Of a stretch of DNA of 64,000 nt, positions 10,371 through 19,538 are shown one piece after another (positions within the stretch are counted from its first letter, which is position 1; each line of letters opens with the position of its first letter). The notes beneath the pieces were generated by a model. It had not been told where the DNA came from and ran no database searches. It was given only the letters and a program-made list of their open reading frames with translations. Both the position numbers and the translations under genes were made by a program. Source of the DNA: Bryobacteraceae bacterium (GTDB lineage Bacteria > Acidobacteriota > Terriglobia > Bryobacterales > Bryobacteraceae). The DNA is taken from the NCBI GenBank assembly GCA_019187195.1, contig JABAQT010000028.1:4202-68201 (forward strand), in the 5' to 3' direction.

Positions 10371-10560
10371 AAGTCGTTCGGTACGCCCACCTCAAAACGG
10401 GCGTGGCAAGAGGGAACCCGGTGTGAGTCCGGGACTGCCCCGCAGCGGTAACCAGGAACGAAAGCCGCATGAGACGCACTGGCGCTCGTTGAAGCAGCGC
10501 CGGGAAGCGGCGGCGAGTAGGAAAGCACAATGGCCTGGAAGTCCGAAGACCTGCCGGCGA
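10371..10560 (+). ncRNA. Cobalamin (adenosylcobalamin-class) riboswitch
   Basis: The conserved core of the cobalamin riboswitch is plain: AAGAGGGAACCCGGTG at ~10408-10423, then TCCGGGACTGCCCCGCAG and CGGTAACC (the B12 box region), then a variable arm, and finally GTCCGAAGACCTGCC at ~10541-10555. It lies directly upstream of a TonB-dependent receptor whose ribosome site (GAGGGGAAGG) is about 25 bases beyond the aptamer. Control is therefore probably translational, or by a short expression platform between 10556 and 10593. A consensus -35 hexamer TTGACA sits at 10337-10342, but I cannot see a good -10 for it. The rest of the gap from 10258 holds nothing I recognise. Confidence 0.95.
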
Positions 10561-10593
10561 TGTCCGCAGACGTGCGCCTTCGAGGGGAAGGAC

Positions 10594-12996
10594 ATGGCCA
10601 TAGCCAAACACCACTACGTTACACTCGCTCTTCTTGCAGCCACTGCCTGCCAGGCGGAAGAAATCCGCGGCAGGGTTCTTGATTCTTCTCATGCCGCCGT
10701 TCCGCGCGCCTGGGTCACGCTCTACTCTCAAAGCGGCCCCGATGCGCGCAACACGCGCAGTTCCGATTCCGGCGATTTCGCCTTCGCGCAAATCCCGCCG
10801 GGAGCGTACCTTCTATCGGCAAGCGCGGCGGGCTTCGCCCAAAGCCCACCTCTTCGTTTGCGCCTGGAAGGCGGGCAAACCGCGTCCCTGGACATCGTTC
10901 TCGATGTGAGCCGCGTCGCCCATCAGGTCACCATCACAGCCTCCGGCACGCCGCTCTCCGTCGATTCCACCGCCAAGGCCATCACCGTTCTCGACGCTGC
11001 CTCCATCGAGCGCCGCGAGGAGTTTTCGCTGAGCGAAGTCCTCAGGCAGGTTCCGGGAATGCGCGTCCAGCAGTTGGGCGGCCCCGGCGCTTTCACCCGC
11101 CTTCACACCCGCGGCCTCCGGTCTTCCGATACCGCCGTCCTCATCGATGGATTCCGCTTTCGCGATGCCGGCGCTCCCCAGGGCGACGCTTCGGCCTTCC
11201 TGAGCGACCTCCTCGTGGTGAACCCGTCCCGTGTCGAGGTTCTGCGCGGCTCGGGCTCCTCGCTCTACGGCACCCACGCCATCGCCGGCGTCGTGCAGGT
11301 GGTGACCGATCCCGGCGGCGGCCCCCTTCACGGTGAAGTCTCCGCCGAAGGCGGCGGACTCGGAATGTTTCGCGGGCTGGCGCGCATGGGCGGCGGAGCC
11401 CTCGATAGCCGGCTCCAGTTTTCCGCCGGTTTAACCCATCTCAACGTCACCCGCGGAGTGGATGGCTCCGACCAGGCAAGAAACACCAGCGGGCAGGGCT
11501 CGCTCCAGTACGCCTTACGCGGGAACACGCGCCTCAGCGCCCGTCTGTTTGCTACGGACGCTTATACCGCCCTGAACTCGACCCCCTTCGCCGGTCCTGA
11601 CGCCAACCTGCCGCCTTCCGGACTGGTCCCCGCCATCCCGCTCGCCTCCGGACAGATGGCCCTCGCCGACGCCGGGTTGCCCTACGCCTGGGGAAACGCC
11701 ACCTTCGCGCCTTCCCTCAATGATCCCGACGCGAGCCGCAAAGCGCGCGAGGTTTCTTCCCTCCTCAGCCTCACCCACAACTTCACCCCGGCCACCACTC
11801 TGCGCCTCGGCTACCAGGCATTGACCACATCCCGCGACAATTTCGACGGACCCGGCGGAGCGAGTTTCCAGCCGCTGTTCAACAACAACGCCCTCTATGA
11901 CGGCCGCATCGACAACGCGCAGGCCCGCGTCGATTCCCAGTGGGGAAAGCGCCACCTGCTCACCGCCGGCTATGAGTTCGAACGCGAGCGCTTCACGAAT
12001 CTCGCAACGGATCAGAATCCCGACCCCGCCTCGCGCGTCTTTGCCCGCGCCCGCGTCAGCGAAGCCTCCCACAGCGTGTTTGCTCAGGATCAGGCGCGCT
12101 TCTTCGACAGCCGGCTCCTGGTGTCCCTCTCCGCCCGCTGGCAGGGGTTCTCCCTCAACCAGCCAAAATTCGAGGGCGGCGCGCCGGTGTACGGAACGGG
12201 AGCGCTCTCCGCGCCGCCCGATGCCTTTACCGGCGACGGGGCCGTCGCCTGGATGGCTCGTGCCGGCACCAAACTCCGCGCCCACGTAGGCAACGCCTAC
12301 CGTGCTCCGGCGCTCTATGAACGCTTCGGCGCGTCGTTCTATAACGGCTCCTTCTTCGCCTATGGGGACCCGCGCCTGCGGCCCGAGCGCTCCATCGCCG
12401 TCGACGGCGGCGTCGATCAGTACTTCGCCAATTCGCGCCTGCGCGTCAGCGCGACCTACTTCTATACGCGCCTCCAAAGCGTCATCGCCTTCGGAGCCTT
12501 GCAGTTGGGGCTCGATCCGTTCGACCGCTTCAGCGGCTATCTGAATACCCGCGGCGGGCTGGCCCGCGGCTTCGAAACCAGCGCCGAAGCGAGCCTCATC
12601 CGCGGCATGAGCATCTCGGGCTCCTATACCTACACCCGCTCGCAGGAACGAACGCCGGTCTTTAGCGGCGGGCTCCTCCTCTCCCCGCGGATCCCCCGCC
12701 ACCTGGCCACCATCCTCATCACCAAGCGCTTCGGTAAACGCCTCGACGTCACCTCCGACATCGCGCTCGCCTCCAACTCGTTGACGCCTTTCTATACCGG
12801 AACAGGCACACGCGCGTTCGTGTTCCCCGGAGCCCGCAAGGCGGACCTTGCCGCGTCCTACTCCATCCTCGTACGCGACCGCGCATCCCTGCGGCTCTTC
12901 GCCCGCGTCGATAACTTCCTCAACCGCACATGGTATGAAGACGGGTTCCGCGTTCCAAAGGCGTGGGCCGTGGGCGGCATCAAACTTGTCTTCTAA
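10594..12996 (+). CDS. TonB-dependent outer-membrane receptor, probable cobalamin transporter (BtuB-like)
   Basis: This 800-residue protein has a signal peptide (VTLALLAATACQA). A carboxypeptidase-regulatory-like beta-sandwich follows (residues ~22-100, IRGRVLDSSHAAVPRAWVTLYS), then the plug (LSEVLRQVPGMRVQQLGG, RGLRSSDTAVLIDGFR, RVEVLRGSGSSLYG) and a 22-strand-type beta barrel ending in an aromatic residue (GGIKLVF). The start at ATG 10594 is set by GAGGGGAAGG just upstream; the frame is open further 5' but only through the riboswitch. Riboswitch control makes a corrinoid the most likely ligand. The extra N-terminal domain is not part of classical BtuB. No TonB box is obvious. Confidence 0.88.
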   Translation: MAIAKHHYVTLALLAATACQAEEIRGRVLDSSHAAVPRAWVTLYSQSGPDARNTRSSDSGDFAFAQIPPGAYLLSASAAGFAQSPPLRLRLEGGQTASLDIVLDVSRVAHQVTITASGTPLSVDSTAKAITVLDAASIERREEFSLSEVLRQVPGMRVQQLGGPGAFTRLHTRGLRSSDTAVLIDGFRFRDAGAPQGDASAFLSDLLVVNPSRVEVLRGSGSSLYGTHAIAGVVQVVTDPGGGPLHGEVSAEGGGLGMFRGLARMGGGALDSRLQFSAGLTHLNVTRGVDGSDQARNTSGQGSLQYALRGNTRLSARLFATDAYTALNSTPFAGPDANLPPSGLVPAIPLASGQMALADAGLPYAWGNATFAPSLNDPDASRKAREVSSLLSLTHNFTPATTLRLGYQALTTSRDNFDGPGGASFQPLFNNNALYDGRIDNAQARVDSQWGKRHLLTAGYEFERERFTNLATDQNPDPASRVFARARVSEASHSVFAQDQARFFDSRLLVSLSARWQGFSLNQPKFEGGAPVYGTGALSAPPDAFTGDGAVAWMARAGTKLRAHVGNAYRAPALYERFGASFYNGSFFAYGDPRLRPERSIAVDGGVDQYFANSRLRVSATYFYTRLQSVIAFGALQLGLDPFDRFSGYLNTRGGLARGFETSAEASLIRGMSISGSYTYTRSQERTPVFSGGLLLSPRIPRHLATILITKRFGKRLDVTSDIALASNSLTPFYTGTGTRAFVFPGARKADLAASYSILVRDRASLRLFARVDNFLNRTWYEDGFRVPKAWAVGGIKLVF

Positions 12997-13007
12997 CCAC
13001 AAGGCAT

Positions 13008-13037
13008 GGCGCGGCCGGCGCAAAGCGAGGCCGCGCC
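13008..13037. terminator. Bidirectional terminator-like hairpin between convergent genes
   Basis: A perfect 9-bp inverted repeat (GGCGCGGCC at 13008-13016, GGCCGCGCC at 13029-13037) with a 12-base loop lies between the stop of the TonB-dependent receptor and the stop of the kinase gene. There is no U-tract, so it may act with Rho or as an mRNA 3' end. Confidence 0.55.
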
Positions 13038-13058
13038 CTCAACCCTCTCGCTCCCCGC

Positions 13059-14720
13059 CTACCGCGTCCACGACAGATTGATATTCGTCACCGAGCCGTC
13101 CTTGATTTCGATGTCCTGCTCCTGCCTGTGGAAACCGTCCTTCACCAGCGCCAGTTTGTGCGCTCCCGCCAGCAGCGTGATCTGCGCCGGCGTCTTCTCG
13201 GGCCGCTCCCGCCCGTCGATGAATATGGCCGCGCCGGGCGGTGTGGTCTGAATGACCACCGTTCCCGTCGCTCGCTCCATCACCATCACCTGCGAGTTTT
13301 CTTCCGGCATCAGGAAAATCCGTTGCTGCTCGCGATAGCCGCTCGCCACCGTGGCCAGTGTATGGCGCCCCGCTGCCAGCGTCATTTCGCAAGGCGTGGT
13401 GCACATCAGATTCGGCTGCCCGTCGAACATCACCTTTATCCCCGGCGGGGACGTGACAACACGCACCGCCGCCTCCGCTGCCTGCGCCTCCTCCCTAACG
13501 GGCGTCTTGCGTGGCGCCGGTTCCGCTTCCGCTGTTGCCGGCTTTTCTTCCACGGGTGGCTTTGTCTGCTCCACCGGTGGAGGCTCGGGTTCGGGACGGG
13601 CCGCCGCCGGCCCCATGGCCGATGGCTTGGTCTCGTCGTTCACCGCCATGGGGACCGGTTGTTCTTCTGCTTTCCGCGCGGAATCGTTCCGGTATAGAAG
13701 CATGTTCAGGCCCGCCGCCATCAAACCCACCACGGCGAACCCCGCCAGAAATGCGAACACAGGCGGACGCCTGCGCCGTGTCGGAACCGGTTCCATGCCG
13801 CGCGGCGCGGCGGCGGCGGCGCCCGCGGGCTTCGCTGCCCGTGCCGGTTCCGCTACCGTCTCCTGCTCGTCGATCACTCCCTGGCGCGCCGGTTGCCAGT
13901 TCGGCCGCGCCTCACACGCGTTGCGCAGCGCCTTTACAAACGCCTCGCAGTTCGGAAACCGCGCCTTCGGGTCTTTGTTCAGCCCCCTCCGGATCACCAC
14001 GTCGACGGCCGCGCCGAGAGTCGAATTCAGCCGCTGCGGCGAAATGGGCTCTTCGTGCACGATCTTGAACATCAAAGCCGGCACCGTGTTCCCCGTAAAT
14101 GGTCTCTCCCCGGTGAGCAGTTGATAGGCGATAACCGCCAAGGAGAATTGATCGGCGCGCCCGTCCACGGGAAGATCCGATATCTGCTCCGGCGGCATGT
14201 AGCTTGGCGTGCCGAGCACCATGCCGGTGCTCGTCGCCTGCTGCGAGGTGAACTTCGCCACCCCGAAATCCGTGATCTTCACCGCTCCCGCCGAGGTCAG
14301 CATGATGTTCGCCGGCTTGATGTCGCGATGCACAATGCCACTGCTGTGGGCATAGTCGAGCGCCGCGGCCGCCTTATCGAGAATGTGAAACAGAAGGCGC
14401 TTGTCCACCGGCCTTTCCGCCATCAGCCTCTCGAGCGTCGGACCGTCGACATACTCCATGAACACGTAGCACACACCCTCGGATTCCTGGATGTCGTATA
14501 TGGTGACAATCCCCGGGTGCGAGAGAATGCCCGCCGAACGCGCCTCGCGGAACAGCCGGTCCCGCAAAAACTGCCGCTCCTCGTCGCTCGCCGCCTCCGA
14601 CAGGCGGATCGTCTTGATCGCCACCGTGCGCCCGATCGACGGATCCTCGGCCCGGTACACGACGCCCATCGCGCCTCTGCCGAGCTCCCCCGTGATCCGA
14701 TATCGCCCGATCTGTTCCAT
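13059..14720 (-). CDS. Membrane-anchored serine/threonine protein kinase with two PEGA domains
   Basis: This 553-residue protein has an N-terminal Hanks-type kinase domain: Gly-rich loop GRGAMG (15-19 region), VAIK lysine K36, HRDIKPAN catalytic loop (D133), DFG 151-153 and APE-like PPEQ. A Pro/Ala linker leads to a transmembrane helix at ~320-343. The outside part is a Pro/Glu-rich spacer and two PEGA repeats (~421-482 and ~487-552), which probably bind the cell wall or surface polymers. The start chosen is ATG 14720 (MEQIGRYR); an in-frame ATG at 14732 and a longer frame exist, but a -10-like TACAAT lies at 14736-14741. All catalytic residues are present. Targets are unknown. Confidence 0.92.
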   Translation of the reverse strand: MEQIGRYRITGELGRGAMGVVYRAEDPSIGRTVAIKTIRLSEAASDEERQFLRDRLFREARSAGILSHPGIVTIYDIQESEGVCYVFMEYVDGPTLERLMAERPVDKRLLFHILDKAAAALDYAHSSGIVHRDIKPANIMLTSAGAVKITDFGVAKFTSQQATSTGMVLGTPSYMPPEQISDLPVDGRADQFSLAVIAYQLLTGERPFTGNTVPALMFKIVHEEPISPQRLNSTLGAAVDVVIRRGLNKDPKARFPNCEAFVKALRNACEARPNWQPARQGVIDEQETVAEPARAAKPAGAAAAAPRGMEPVPTRRRRPPVFAFLAGFAVVGLMAAGLNMLLYRNDSARKAEEQPVPMAVNDETKPSAMGPAAARPEPEPPPVEQTKPPVEEKPATAEAEPAPRKTPVREEAQAAEAAVRVVTSPPGIKVMFDGQPNLMCTTPCEMTLAAGRHTLATVASGYREQQRIFLMPEENSQVMVMERATGTVVIQTTPPGAAIFIDGRERPEKTPAQITLLAGAHKLALVKDGFHRQEQDIEIKDGSVTNINLSWTR

Positions 14721-14735
14721 CCGGAAGGCCATTTT

Positions 14736-14777
14736 ATTGTAGCAACCGGCTTCGCCCGTCCACCGTGCTGGTACAAT
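14736..14777. promoter_or_regulatory. Divergent -10 elements between the kinase gene and ftsY
   Basis: TACAAT occurs once in each direction: on the minus strand at 14736-14741 (towards the kinase) and on the plus strand at 14772-14777 (towards ftsY). Neither has a convincing -35. Predicted leaders are very short: about 8 bases for the kinase if it starts at 14720, and about 12 bases for ftsY. Confidence 0.45.
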
Positions 14778-14796
14778 CGAATTTACACACACCATC

Positions 14797-15753
14797 ATGT
14801 TTCAATCGTTGTTTGGCTCGACCGCGGAGAGCGAGCCGAATCTCCTCGAACGTCTGAAAAAGGGCATCGAAAAAACCCGTACCGGCTTCGTGTCGATGAT
14901 CGAGGACACCCTCCAGGGAAAGAAGGAAATCGATTCCGACCTCCTCGAGGAACTCGAATATTCCCTCATTACCGCCGACATCGGCGTGCGCACTGCCACC
15001 GAGATCCTCGAAAGCATCCGCCAGCGCGTCGATCGCAAACTCGTGAATGACGCCGGCGAACTCCGCGCCATGATCCGCCAGCATCTCCTTGAAGTGCTCG
15101 AATCCGTCGAAAGACCGGTGCCCACCGTCACCCAGCCCCCGGCCGTCATCATGGTCGTGGGCGTCAACGGCGCGGGAAAAACCACCACCATAGGCAAACT
15201 GGCCCGCCGTTTCCACGACGAGAAACGCAGCGTCCTGCTGTGCGCCGCCGACACATTCCGCGCGGCTGCCATCGATCAGTTGGAAGTCTGGGGCGAACGC
15301 ACGAAAACCGAAGTCATCCGCCAACTGCCCGGCTCCGACCCGAGCGCCGTTCTCTTCGACGCCCTCCAGGCCGCTCGCGCGCGCAAAGTCGACTACGTCA
15401 TCGTGGATACCGCCGGCCGCCTCCACACCAAAGCCAACCTCATGGCCGAACTCGAAAAGATGGGCCGCACGGCCAACAAAGTCATTCCCGGCGCTCCCCA
15501 TGAGGTGCTGCTCGTGCTCGATGCCACCACCGGCCAGAACGGCCTCGAACAGGCCAAACACTTCACCCGGACCAGTGGCGTCACCGGAATCGTCCTCACG
15601 AAACTCGACGGCACCGCAAAGGGTGGCGTGGTCGTCGCCATCGCCCGCGAACTGAATCTCCCCATCCGCTACATCGGCATCGGTGAAAAAGTCGAGGATC
15701 TGCTCCCCTTTGAACCCGAACGCTTTGTAGAATCCCTGTTTGAAACCTCATAA
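14797..15753 (+). CDS. ftsY: Signal recognition particle receptor FtsY
   Basis: This 318-residue GTPase docks the signal recognition particle and ribosome at the membrane. The N domain (residues ~15-95) is followed by the G domain with GVNGAGKT at 122-129, DTFRAAA at 152-158, DTAGR, and [10 protein letters not shown] near the C-terminus. The acidic A domain found in Escherichia coli is missing, so the protein is of the short NG type, which is common outside the gammaproteobacteria. No strong ribosome site precedes ATG 14797. The downstream ribD starts 7 bases after its stop. Confidence 0.97.
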   Translation: MFQSLFGSTAESEPNLLERLKKGIEKTRTGFVSMIEDTLQGKKEIDSDLLEELEYSLITADIGVRTATEILESIRQRVDRKLVNDAGELRAMIRQHLLEVLESVERPVPTVTQPPAVIMVVGVNGAGKTTTIGKLARRFHDEKRSVLLCAADTFRAAAIDQLEVWGERTKTEVIRQLPGSDPSAVLFDALQAARARKVDYVIVDTAGRLHTKANLMAELEKMGRTANKVIPGAPHEVLLVLDATTGQNGLEQAKHFTRTSGVTGIVLTKLDGTAKGGVVVAIARELNLPIRYIGIGEKVEDLLPFEPERFVESLFETS

Positions 15754-15760
15754 TCATTCC

Positions 15761-16882
15761 ATGGACCAGGATTACCTCGCCCAGGCGCTCGAACTGGCAA
15801 AGCAGGGAGTCGGGCAGACCAGCCCGAATCCAACCGTCGGCGCCGTCGTGGTGCGGGATGGCCAGGTCGCCGGCCGCGGCTTCCATGTCTATGCTCTGAA
15901 GAAACACGCGGAAATCGTGGCGCTTGAACAGGCGGGCGAACTCGCCCGTGGAGCCTGCCTCTACGTGACCCTCGAACCCTGCTCCCACCACGGCCGCACC
16001 GGCCCTTGCGCGGACGCCGTCATCGCCGCCGGCATCCGCAAAGTGACCGCCGCCATCGAGGATCCCAATCCCCTGGTCGCGGGTGAAGGCTTCCGTAAAC
16101 TCCGCGCCGCCGGCATCGAGGTGCAACTGGACGATCGCCATGCCGCCGCCGCCCGCAAGCTGAACGAAGCCTATATCCATTTCATGAAAACCCGCCGGCC
16201 GTTCGTTACCCTCAAATCGGCCCTCACGCTCGACGGTAAGATCGCCGCTCCCTACGATAACGATGGCTGGATCACCAGCGAGCGAGCGCGCGCTCACGTG
16301 CAGACCCTGCGCCATGCCTCCGATTGCATCCTCACCGGCATCGGAACCGTCCTCGCCGACGACTGCCTGCTCAATGACCGCTCCGGCCTCCCCCGCTCCC
16401 GCCCCCTCCTCCGCATTGTGCTCGACTCCCAACTCCGGCTGCCCCTCGCCTCGAAGATGGTCTCCAGTTGCCGCGCCGACGTGCTCGTGGTCACCACGTC
16501 CGCCGCCGCGCCCTCCCGCAAAGCCGCCCTCGAACAGGCCGGGGCCGAAGTGGTGGTAATGGACGGCAAGGACGGCCGCGTCGACCTTCGCGCCCTGGTG
16601 AACTGGCTCGGCCGCCGGGACTATCAGTCCCTCATGATCGAAGCCGGCAGCCTCGTCAACTGGGCGGCTCTCGAATCCGAAGTCGCCGACCGGGTCTTTT
16701 TCTACTACGCGCCGAAGATCCTCGGCGGATTGCAATCGCTCCCGGTCGCCGGAGGCAAGGGAAGACATCGCAGGCGTGACGCCATCCAGTTGGAGAACGT
16801 CACCCTGCATCAGATTCCGCCCGATGAATTCGCGGTGGAAGCGTATCTGAGGAAATCGGTGGATGTTCACGGGAATCATTGA
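15761..16882 (+). CDS. ribD: Bifunctional riboflavin biosynthesis deaminase/reductase RibD
   Basis: This 373-residue protein catalyses deamination and then side-chain reduction of the pyrimidine intermediate of riboflavin synthesis. The N-terminal deaminase has its zinc and catalytic residues: HAE at 49-51 and PCSHHGRTGPC with C74 and C83. The C-terminal reductase (from ~145) starts RPFVTLKSALTLDGKIA and contains ILTGIGTVLADD, both family signatures. The start ATG 15761 gives MDQDYLAQAL; the frame is open 7 codons further upstream inside ftsY. Its end overlaps ribE by 20 bases, indicating coupling. Confidence 0.95.
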   Translation: MDQDYLAQALELAKQGVGQTSPNPTVGAVVVRDGQVAGRGFHVYALKKHAEIVALEQAGELARGACLYVTLEPCSHHGRTGPCADAVIAAGIRKVTAAIEDPNPLVAGEGFRKLRAAGIEVQLDDRHAAAARKLNEAYIHFMKTRRPFVTLKSALTLDGKIAAPYDNDGWITSERARAHVQTLRHASDCILTGIGTVLADDCLLNDRSGLPRSRPLLRIVLDSQLRLPLASKMVSSCRADVLVVTTSAAAPSRKAALEQAGAEVVVMDGKDGRVDLRALVNWLGRRDYQSLMIEAGSLVNWAALESEVADRVFFYYAPKILGGLQSLPVAGGKGRHRRRDAIQLENVTLHQIPPDEFAVEAYLRKSVDVHGNH

Positions 16883-17504
16883 GGAAGTGGGCGTGGTGGA
16901 ATCGCTCGAGGCCCGCGAGGCCGGGGCGAGGTTGCGGGTTCGCTGCTCCACCGTTCTCGCGGACGCGGTGGAGGGTTGCAGCATCGCCGTCAACGGAGTC
17001 TGCCTCACCGCCGTCGGTCTGCAGCCCGCCTCCTTCGCCGCCGACCTCGCCCCGGAAACCCTTCGCGCCAGCGCCCTTGGCTCTCTGCGCGCGGGAGCCA
17101 GGGTGAATCTCGAACGCTCCCTCGCCGCCGGAGGACGGCTGAGCGGCCACATCGTGCAAGGCCATGTCGACGCCACGGCCTCGTTTCTCGGCCTCGAACC
17201 CCTTGGCTCGGATAACTGGTGGCTGCGGGTCCGCGTGCCTCCCGAAGCCGCGCGCCTGCTCGTCTATAAGGGCTCCGTGGCGATTGACGGCATCAGCCTC
17301 ACCATCGCCTCCATCGAAGGCGATGTGCTCTCCGTCACCATCGTGCCCCACACCTTCCGCCACACCACGCTCGGAACGCTCAGGACCGGCGATCGCGTGA
17401 ACATCGAATGCGATATTGTCGCCAGGTACGTGGACAAACTGCTGGGCCGGATCGAAGTGCCCGGCGGCCTGACCATCCACAAACTGAAAGACCTCGGCTA
17501 CTGA
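16863..17504 (+). CDS. ribE: Riboflavin synthase (alpha chain)
   Basis: This 213-residue enzyme dismutates two 6,7-dimethyl-8-ribityllumazines to riboflavin. It opens MFTGIIEEVG, the invariant start of the family, and has two lumazine-binding barrels; the second begins GHIVQGHVDATA. VNGVCLT in the first half and DGISLT in the second are the paired substrate-site motifs. It overlaps ribD by 20 bases. ribBA and ribH are not next to it, so the pathway genes are split. Its TGA stop abuts the TCA (reverse stop) of the convergent DHH gene. Confidence 0.96.
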   Translation: MFTGIIEEVGVVESLEAREAGARLRVRCSTVLADAVEGCSIAVNGVCLTAVGLQPASFAADLAPETLRASALGSLRAGARVNLERSLAAGGRLSGHIVQGHVDATASFLGLEPLGSDNWWLRVRVPPEAARLLVYKGSVAIDGISLTIASIEGDVLSVTIVPHTFRHTTLGTLRTGDRVNIECDIVARYVDKLLGRIEVPGGLTIHKLKDLGY

Positions 17505-18461
17505 TCAGCCGCTCTGTAACTCCATCATGATCTCGCGCGCCGCCTTGCGCGCCTCTTCCACCTGGTTGATCTCGAAACTGATGGCCCCCACCTTGGCATG
17601 CCCCCCGCCCCCGTAACGCTCGCAGATAGTGGCGAGATTGTGCGCCAGCGGCCGCGGAGCCCACGGATTGGATCCCACCGACACCTTCGTGCGGAACGTC
17701 GAAACGCTCACCGACACCGTGTACAGCGAATCGGGAAACAGGTGGTAGGGAATGAACTTGTTGTATCCGTCCAGGTCCTCCCCCACCAGGTCGAAAAACA
17801 CCACTCCGCCCTCGCACACCGAGCGTTCGCGTATCACGTCCACCGAACGCAGGTGGCGCTGGTAGAGAGGACGGTAAAGATCCTGCACCTCGGGTTTTTC
17901 TATGATCGCGCCCAAACGCTCATGCATCATCCAGCGGATCATGCTCTGCACAATATCGGATCCCTTGGATCCCTCGATAACCAGCGTCAGTTTCATCGCC
18001 GCCGCGCCCAGTTGCACCGCCTCCTTGGCGCTTGAATACTGCGCTCCGTCGATGATATCGGCCCACTCCACCAGCTCGCCGAGGTCCTCCGCGTTGTACC
18101 CCCACTTCTGCCTCGCCGCCGTCGCGATGAACTTCGTGCACGAGCGGAAACTCGGATCGTACAGCTTCTTCCCGCTCGTGTCACGATGGAAATGCTCGGC
18201 GTCTTCCACCGACAGAAACGCGCTCTGGTGATGGTCGAACCACCAGGTCAGCTTCGGGTTCGGCGAATACTTGAAGTCGACAATCGCGTTCTCGTCGCCG
18301 TCAAACAAGCCGTCCTCGAACAGTTGCGAAGCCTTGTGCGCCATCCCGGTGTACACAAACTCGGCATCCGGGGCGATCGTATCCCGGTAGAAGCGGCTGA
18401 AGAACGCCGCGGACGCTGCTCCATCGAAGCAGTGGTCATGGTAGAGGACCCTTACACGCAT
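17505..18461 (-). CDS. DHH/DHHA1-family phosphoesterase
   Basis: This 318-residue protein belongs to the DHH superfamily, which includes nanoRNase/pAp phosphatase NrnA and cyclic-dinucleotide phosphodiesterases. Metal-site motifs are present: YHDHCFDG (residues 7-14), DHH at 76-78, ADIID near 135, and the DHHA1 substrate loop GGGGHAKVGAISF near the C-terminus. There are no CBS or PAS domains and no membrane segments, so it is a soluble standalone type. Substrate choice (nanoRNA, pAp or a cyclic dinucleotide) cannot be decided here. It is monocistronic and convergent with ribE, with no base between the two stop codons. Confidence 0.85.
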   Translation of the reverse strand: MRVRVLYHDHCFDGAASAAFFSRFYRDTIAPDAEFVYTGMAHKASQLFEDGLFDGDENAIVDFKYSPNPKLTWWFDHHQSAFLSVEDAEHFHRDTSGKKLYDPSFRSCTKFIATAARQKWGYNAEDLGELVEWADIIDGAQYSSAKEAVQLGAAAMKLTLVIEGSKGSDIVQSMIRWMMHERLGAIIEKPEVQDLYRPLYQRHLRSVDVIRERSVCEGGVVFFDLVGEDLDGYNKFIPYHLFPDSLYTVSVSVSTFRTKVSVGSNPWAPRPLAHNLATICERYGGGGHAKVGAISFEINQVEEARKAAREIMMELQSG

Positions 18462-18572
18462 GGTTCGCTATGACGAGCGGAAAACTCATTAGCTTGCCTC
18501 AAATGCATGGGAAAAAGCAAGTGTGTGGGAATTGTCCGCCCGTCTCTTCCCCGCCTCCGGAACGTTCCGATG

Positions 18573-18578
18573 TACAAT
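18573..18578 (+). promoter_or_regulatory. -10 element of the Gfo/Idh/MocA gene, leaderless position
   Basis: TACAAT lies 8 bases before ATG 18587. A transcript from it would start at or next to the start codon. No clear -35 is seen. Confidence 0.4.
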
Positions 18579-18586
18579 ACAGGGCG

Positions 18587-19519
18587 ATGCGCACCGTTCT
18601 TCTCTTCCTGCTGAGCGCCGCCGTGGCGTTCTGCGAAATCCGTGTCGGCATCGTCGGCACCGATACTTCCCACGTCATTGCCTTCACCAGGATCCTGAAT
18701 GACCCCTCGAACCCCAGTCACGCCGCCGGGGCGCGCATCATTGCCGCCTACAAAGGCGGCAGCAAGGATGTGGAATCGAGCTATACGCGTGTCGACAAGT
18801 ACGCCGAGGAACTCAAAACCAAGTACGGCATCGAGATCGTTCCCGACATCGCCACCCTTTGCGGCAAGGTCGACGCCATCCTGCTGGAAAGCGTCGACCC
18901 GCGCCAGCACCTCGCGCAGTTCAAGGAGATCGTCAAGTCGGGCAAGCCCGTTTTCATCGACAAACCACTCGCGTCCACGCTCGAAGATGCCCGCGAAATC
19001 GCCCGTATCGCCAGGGAGAATCATGTCCCATGGTTCAGCACATCCAGCCTCCGCTACTCCGACGTCTGCCTGAACTGGCGGTCGGATCAGAACCAGGGAG
19101 TCATCACCTGGGGTCCGGGTCCTTTCGAAGAGCACCAGTATCTCGACCTCTCCTGGTACGCCATCCACCCTGTCGAAATGCTCTTCACTTTGATGGGCCC
19201 AGGCTGTGAAGAAGTGACCCGGGTTGCCGGCAAGAACATGGATGAAGTGACATGCCGCTGGAAGGGCGGGCGCATCGGCACGGTCCGCGCGCTACGCCCC
19301 TACGGCGAGTACGGAGCCGTGGTCTTCCGCCCCAAGGAAGTCCTTCAAAGCGGACCGAAGCTCAAGGTCGACTACGCGCCGATGATGAAACAGATCGTGA
19401 CGTTTTTTGAAACCCGGCAGCCGCCCGTGCCGAATGAAGTCACCCTCGAGATCTTCTCGTTCCTCGACGCCGCCCAGCGCAGCAAGGAAGCCGGCGGCAA
19501 GCCCATGCGGTTGCGTTAG
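18587..19519 (+). CDS. Exported Gfo/Idh/MocA-family oxidoreductase-like protein
   Basis: This 310-residue protein has a Sec-type signal segment (TVLLFLLSAAVAFC) running into the first beta strand of a Rossmann fold (IRVGIVGTDTSH). LLESVDPRQHLAQF and GKPVFIDKPLA correspond to the EKPxa motif of the Gfo/Idh/MocA family, with aspartate-lysine-proline kept. The nucleotide-binding glycines are partly altered (GTDTSH instead of GxGxxG), which is seen in exported family members. Such proteins are common in Acidobacteriota and Planctomycetota and are thought to act on sugars or other metabolites. The start at 18587 is preferred over the longer upstream frame because the signal peptide begins there. 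Confidence 0.78.
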   Translation: MRTVLLFLLSAAVAFCEIRVGIVGTDTSHVIAFTRILNDPSNPSHAAGARIIAAYKGGSKDVESSYTRVDKYAEELKTKYGIEIVPDIATLCGKVDAILLESVDPRQHLAQFKEIVKSGKPVFIDKPLASTLEDAREIARIARENHVPWFSTSSLRYSDVCLNWRSDQNQGVITWGPGPFEEHQYLDLSWYAIHPVEMLFTLMGPGCEEVTRVAGKNMDEVTCRWKGGRIGTVRALRPYGEYGAVVFRPKEVLQSGPKLKVDYAPMMKQIVTFFETRQPPVPNEVTLEIFSFLDAAQRSKEAGGKPMRLR

Positions 19520-19538
19520 CGCGCCGTTCAACCCGGCC

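Noticed and set aside
10423-10593. N-terminal extension of the TonB-receptor frame
   Set aside because: This part is the cobalamin riboswitch; the signal peptide and ribosome site fix the start at 10594.
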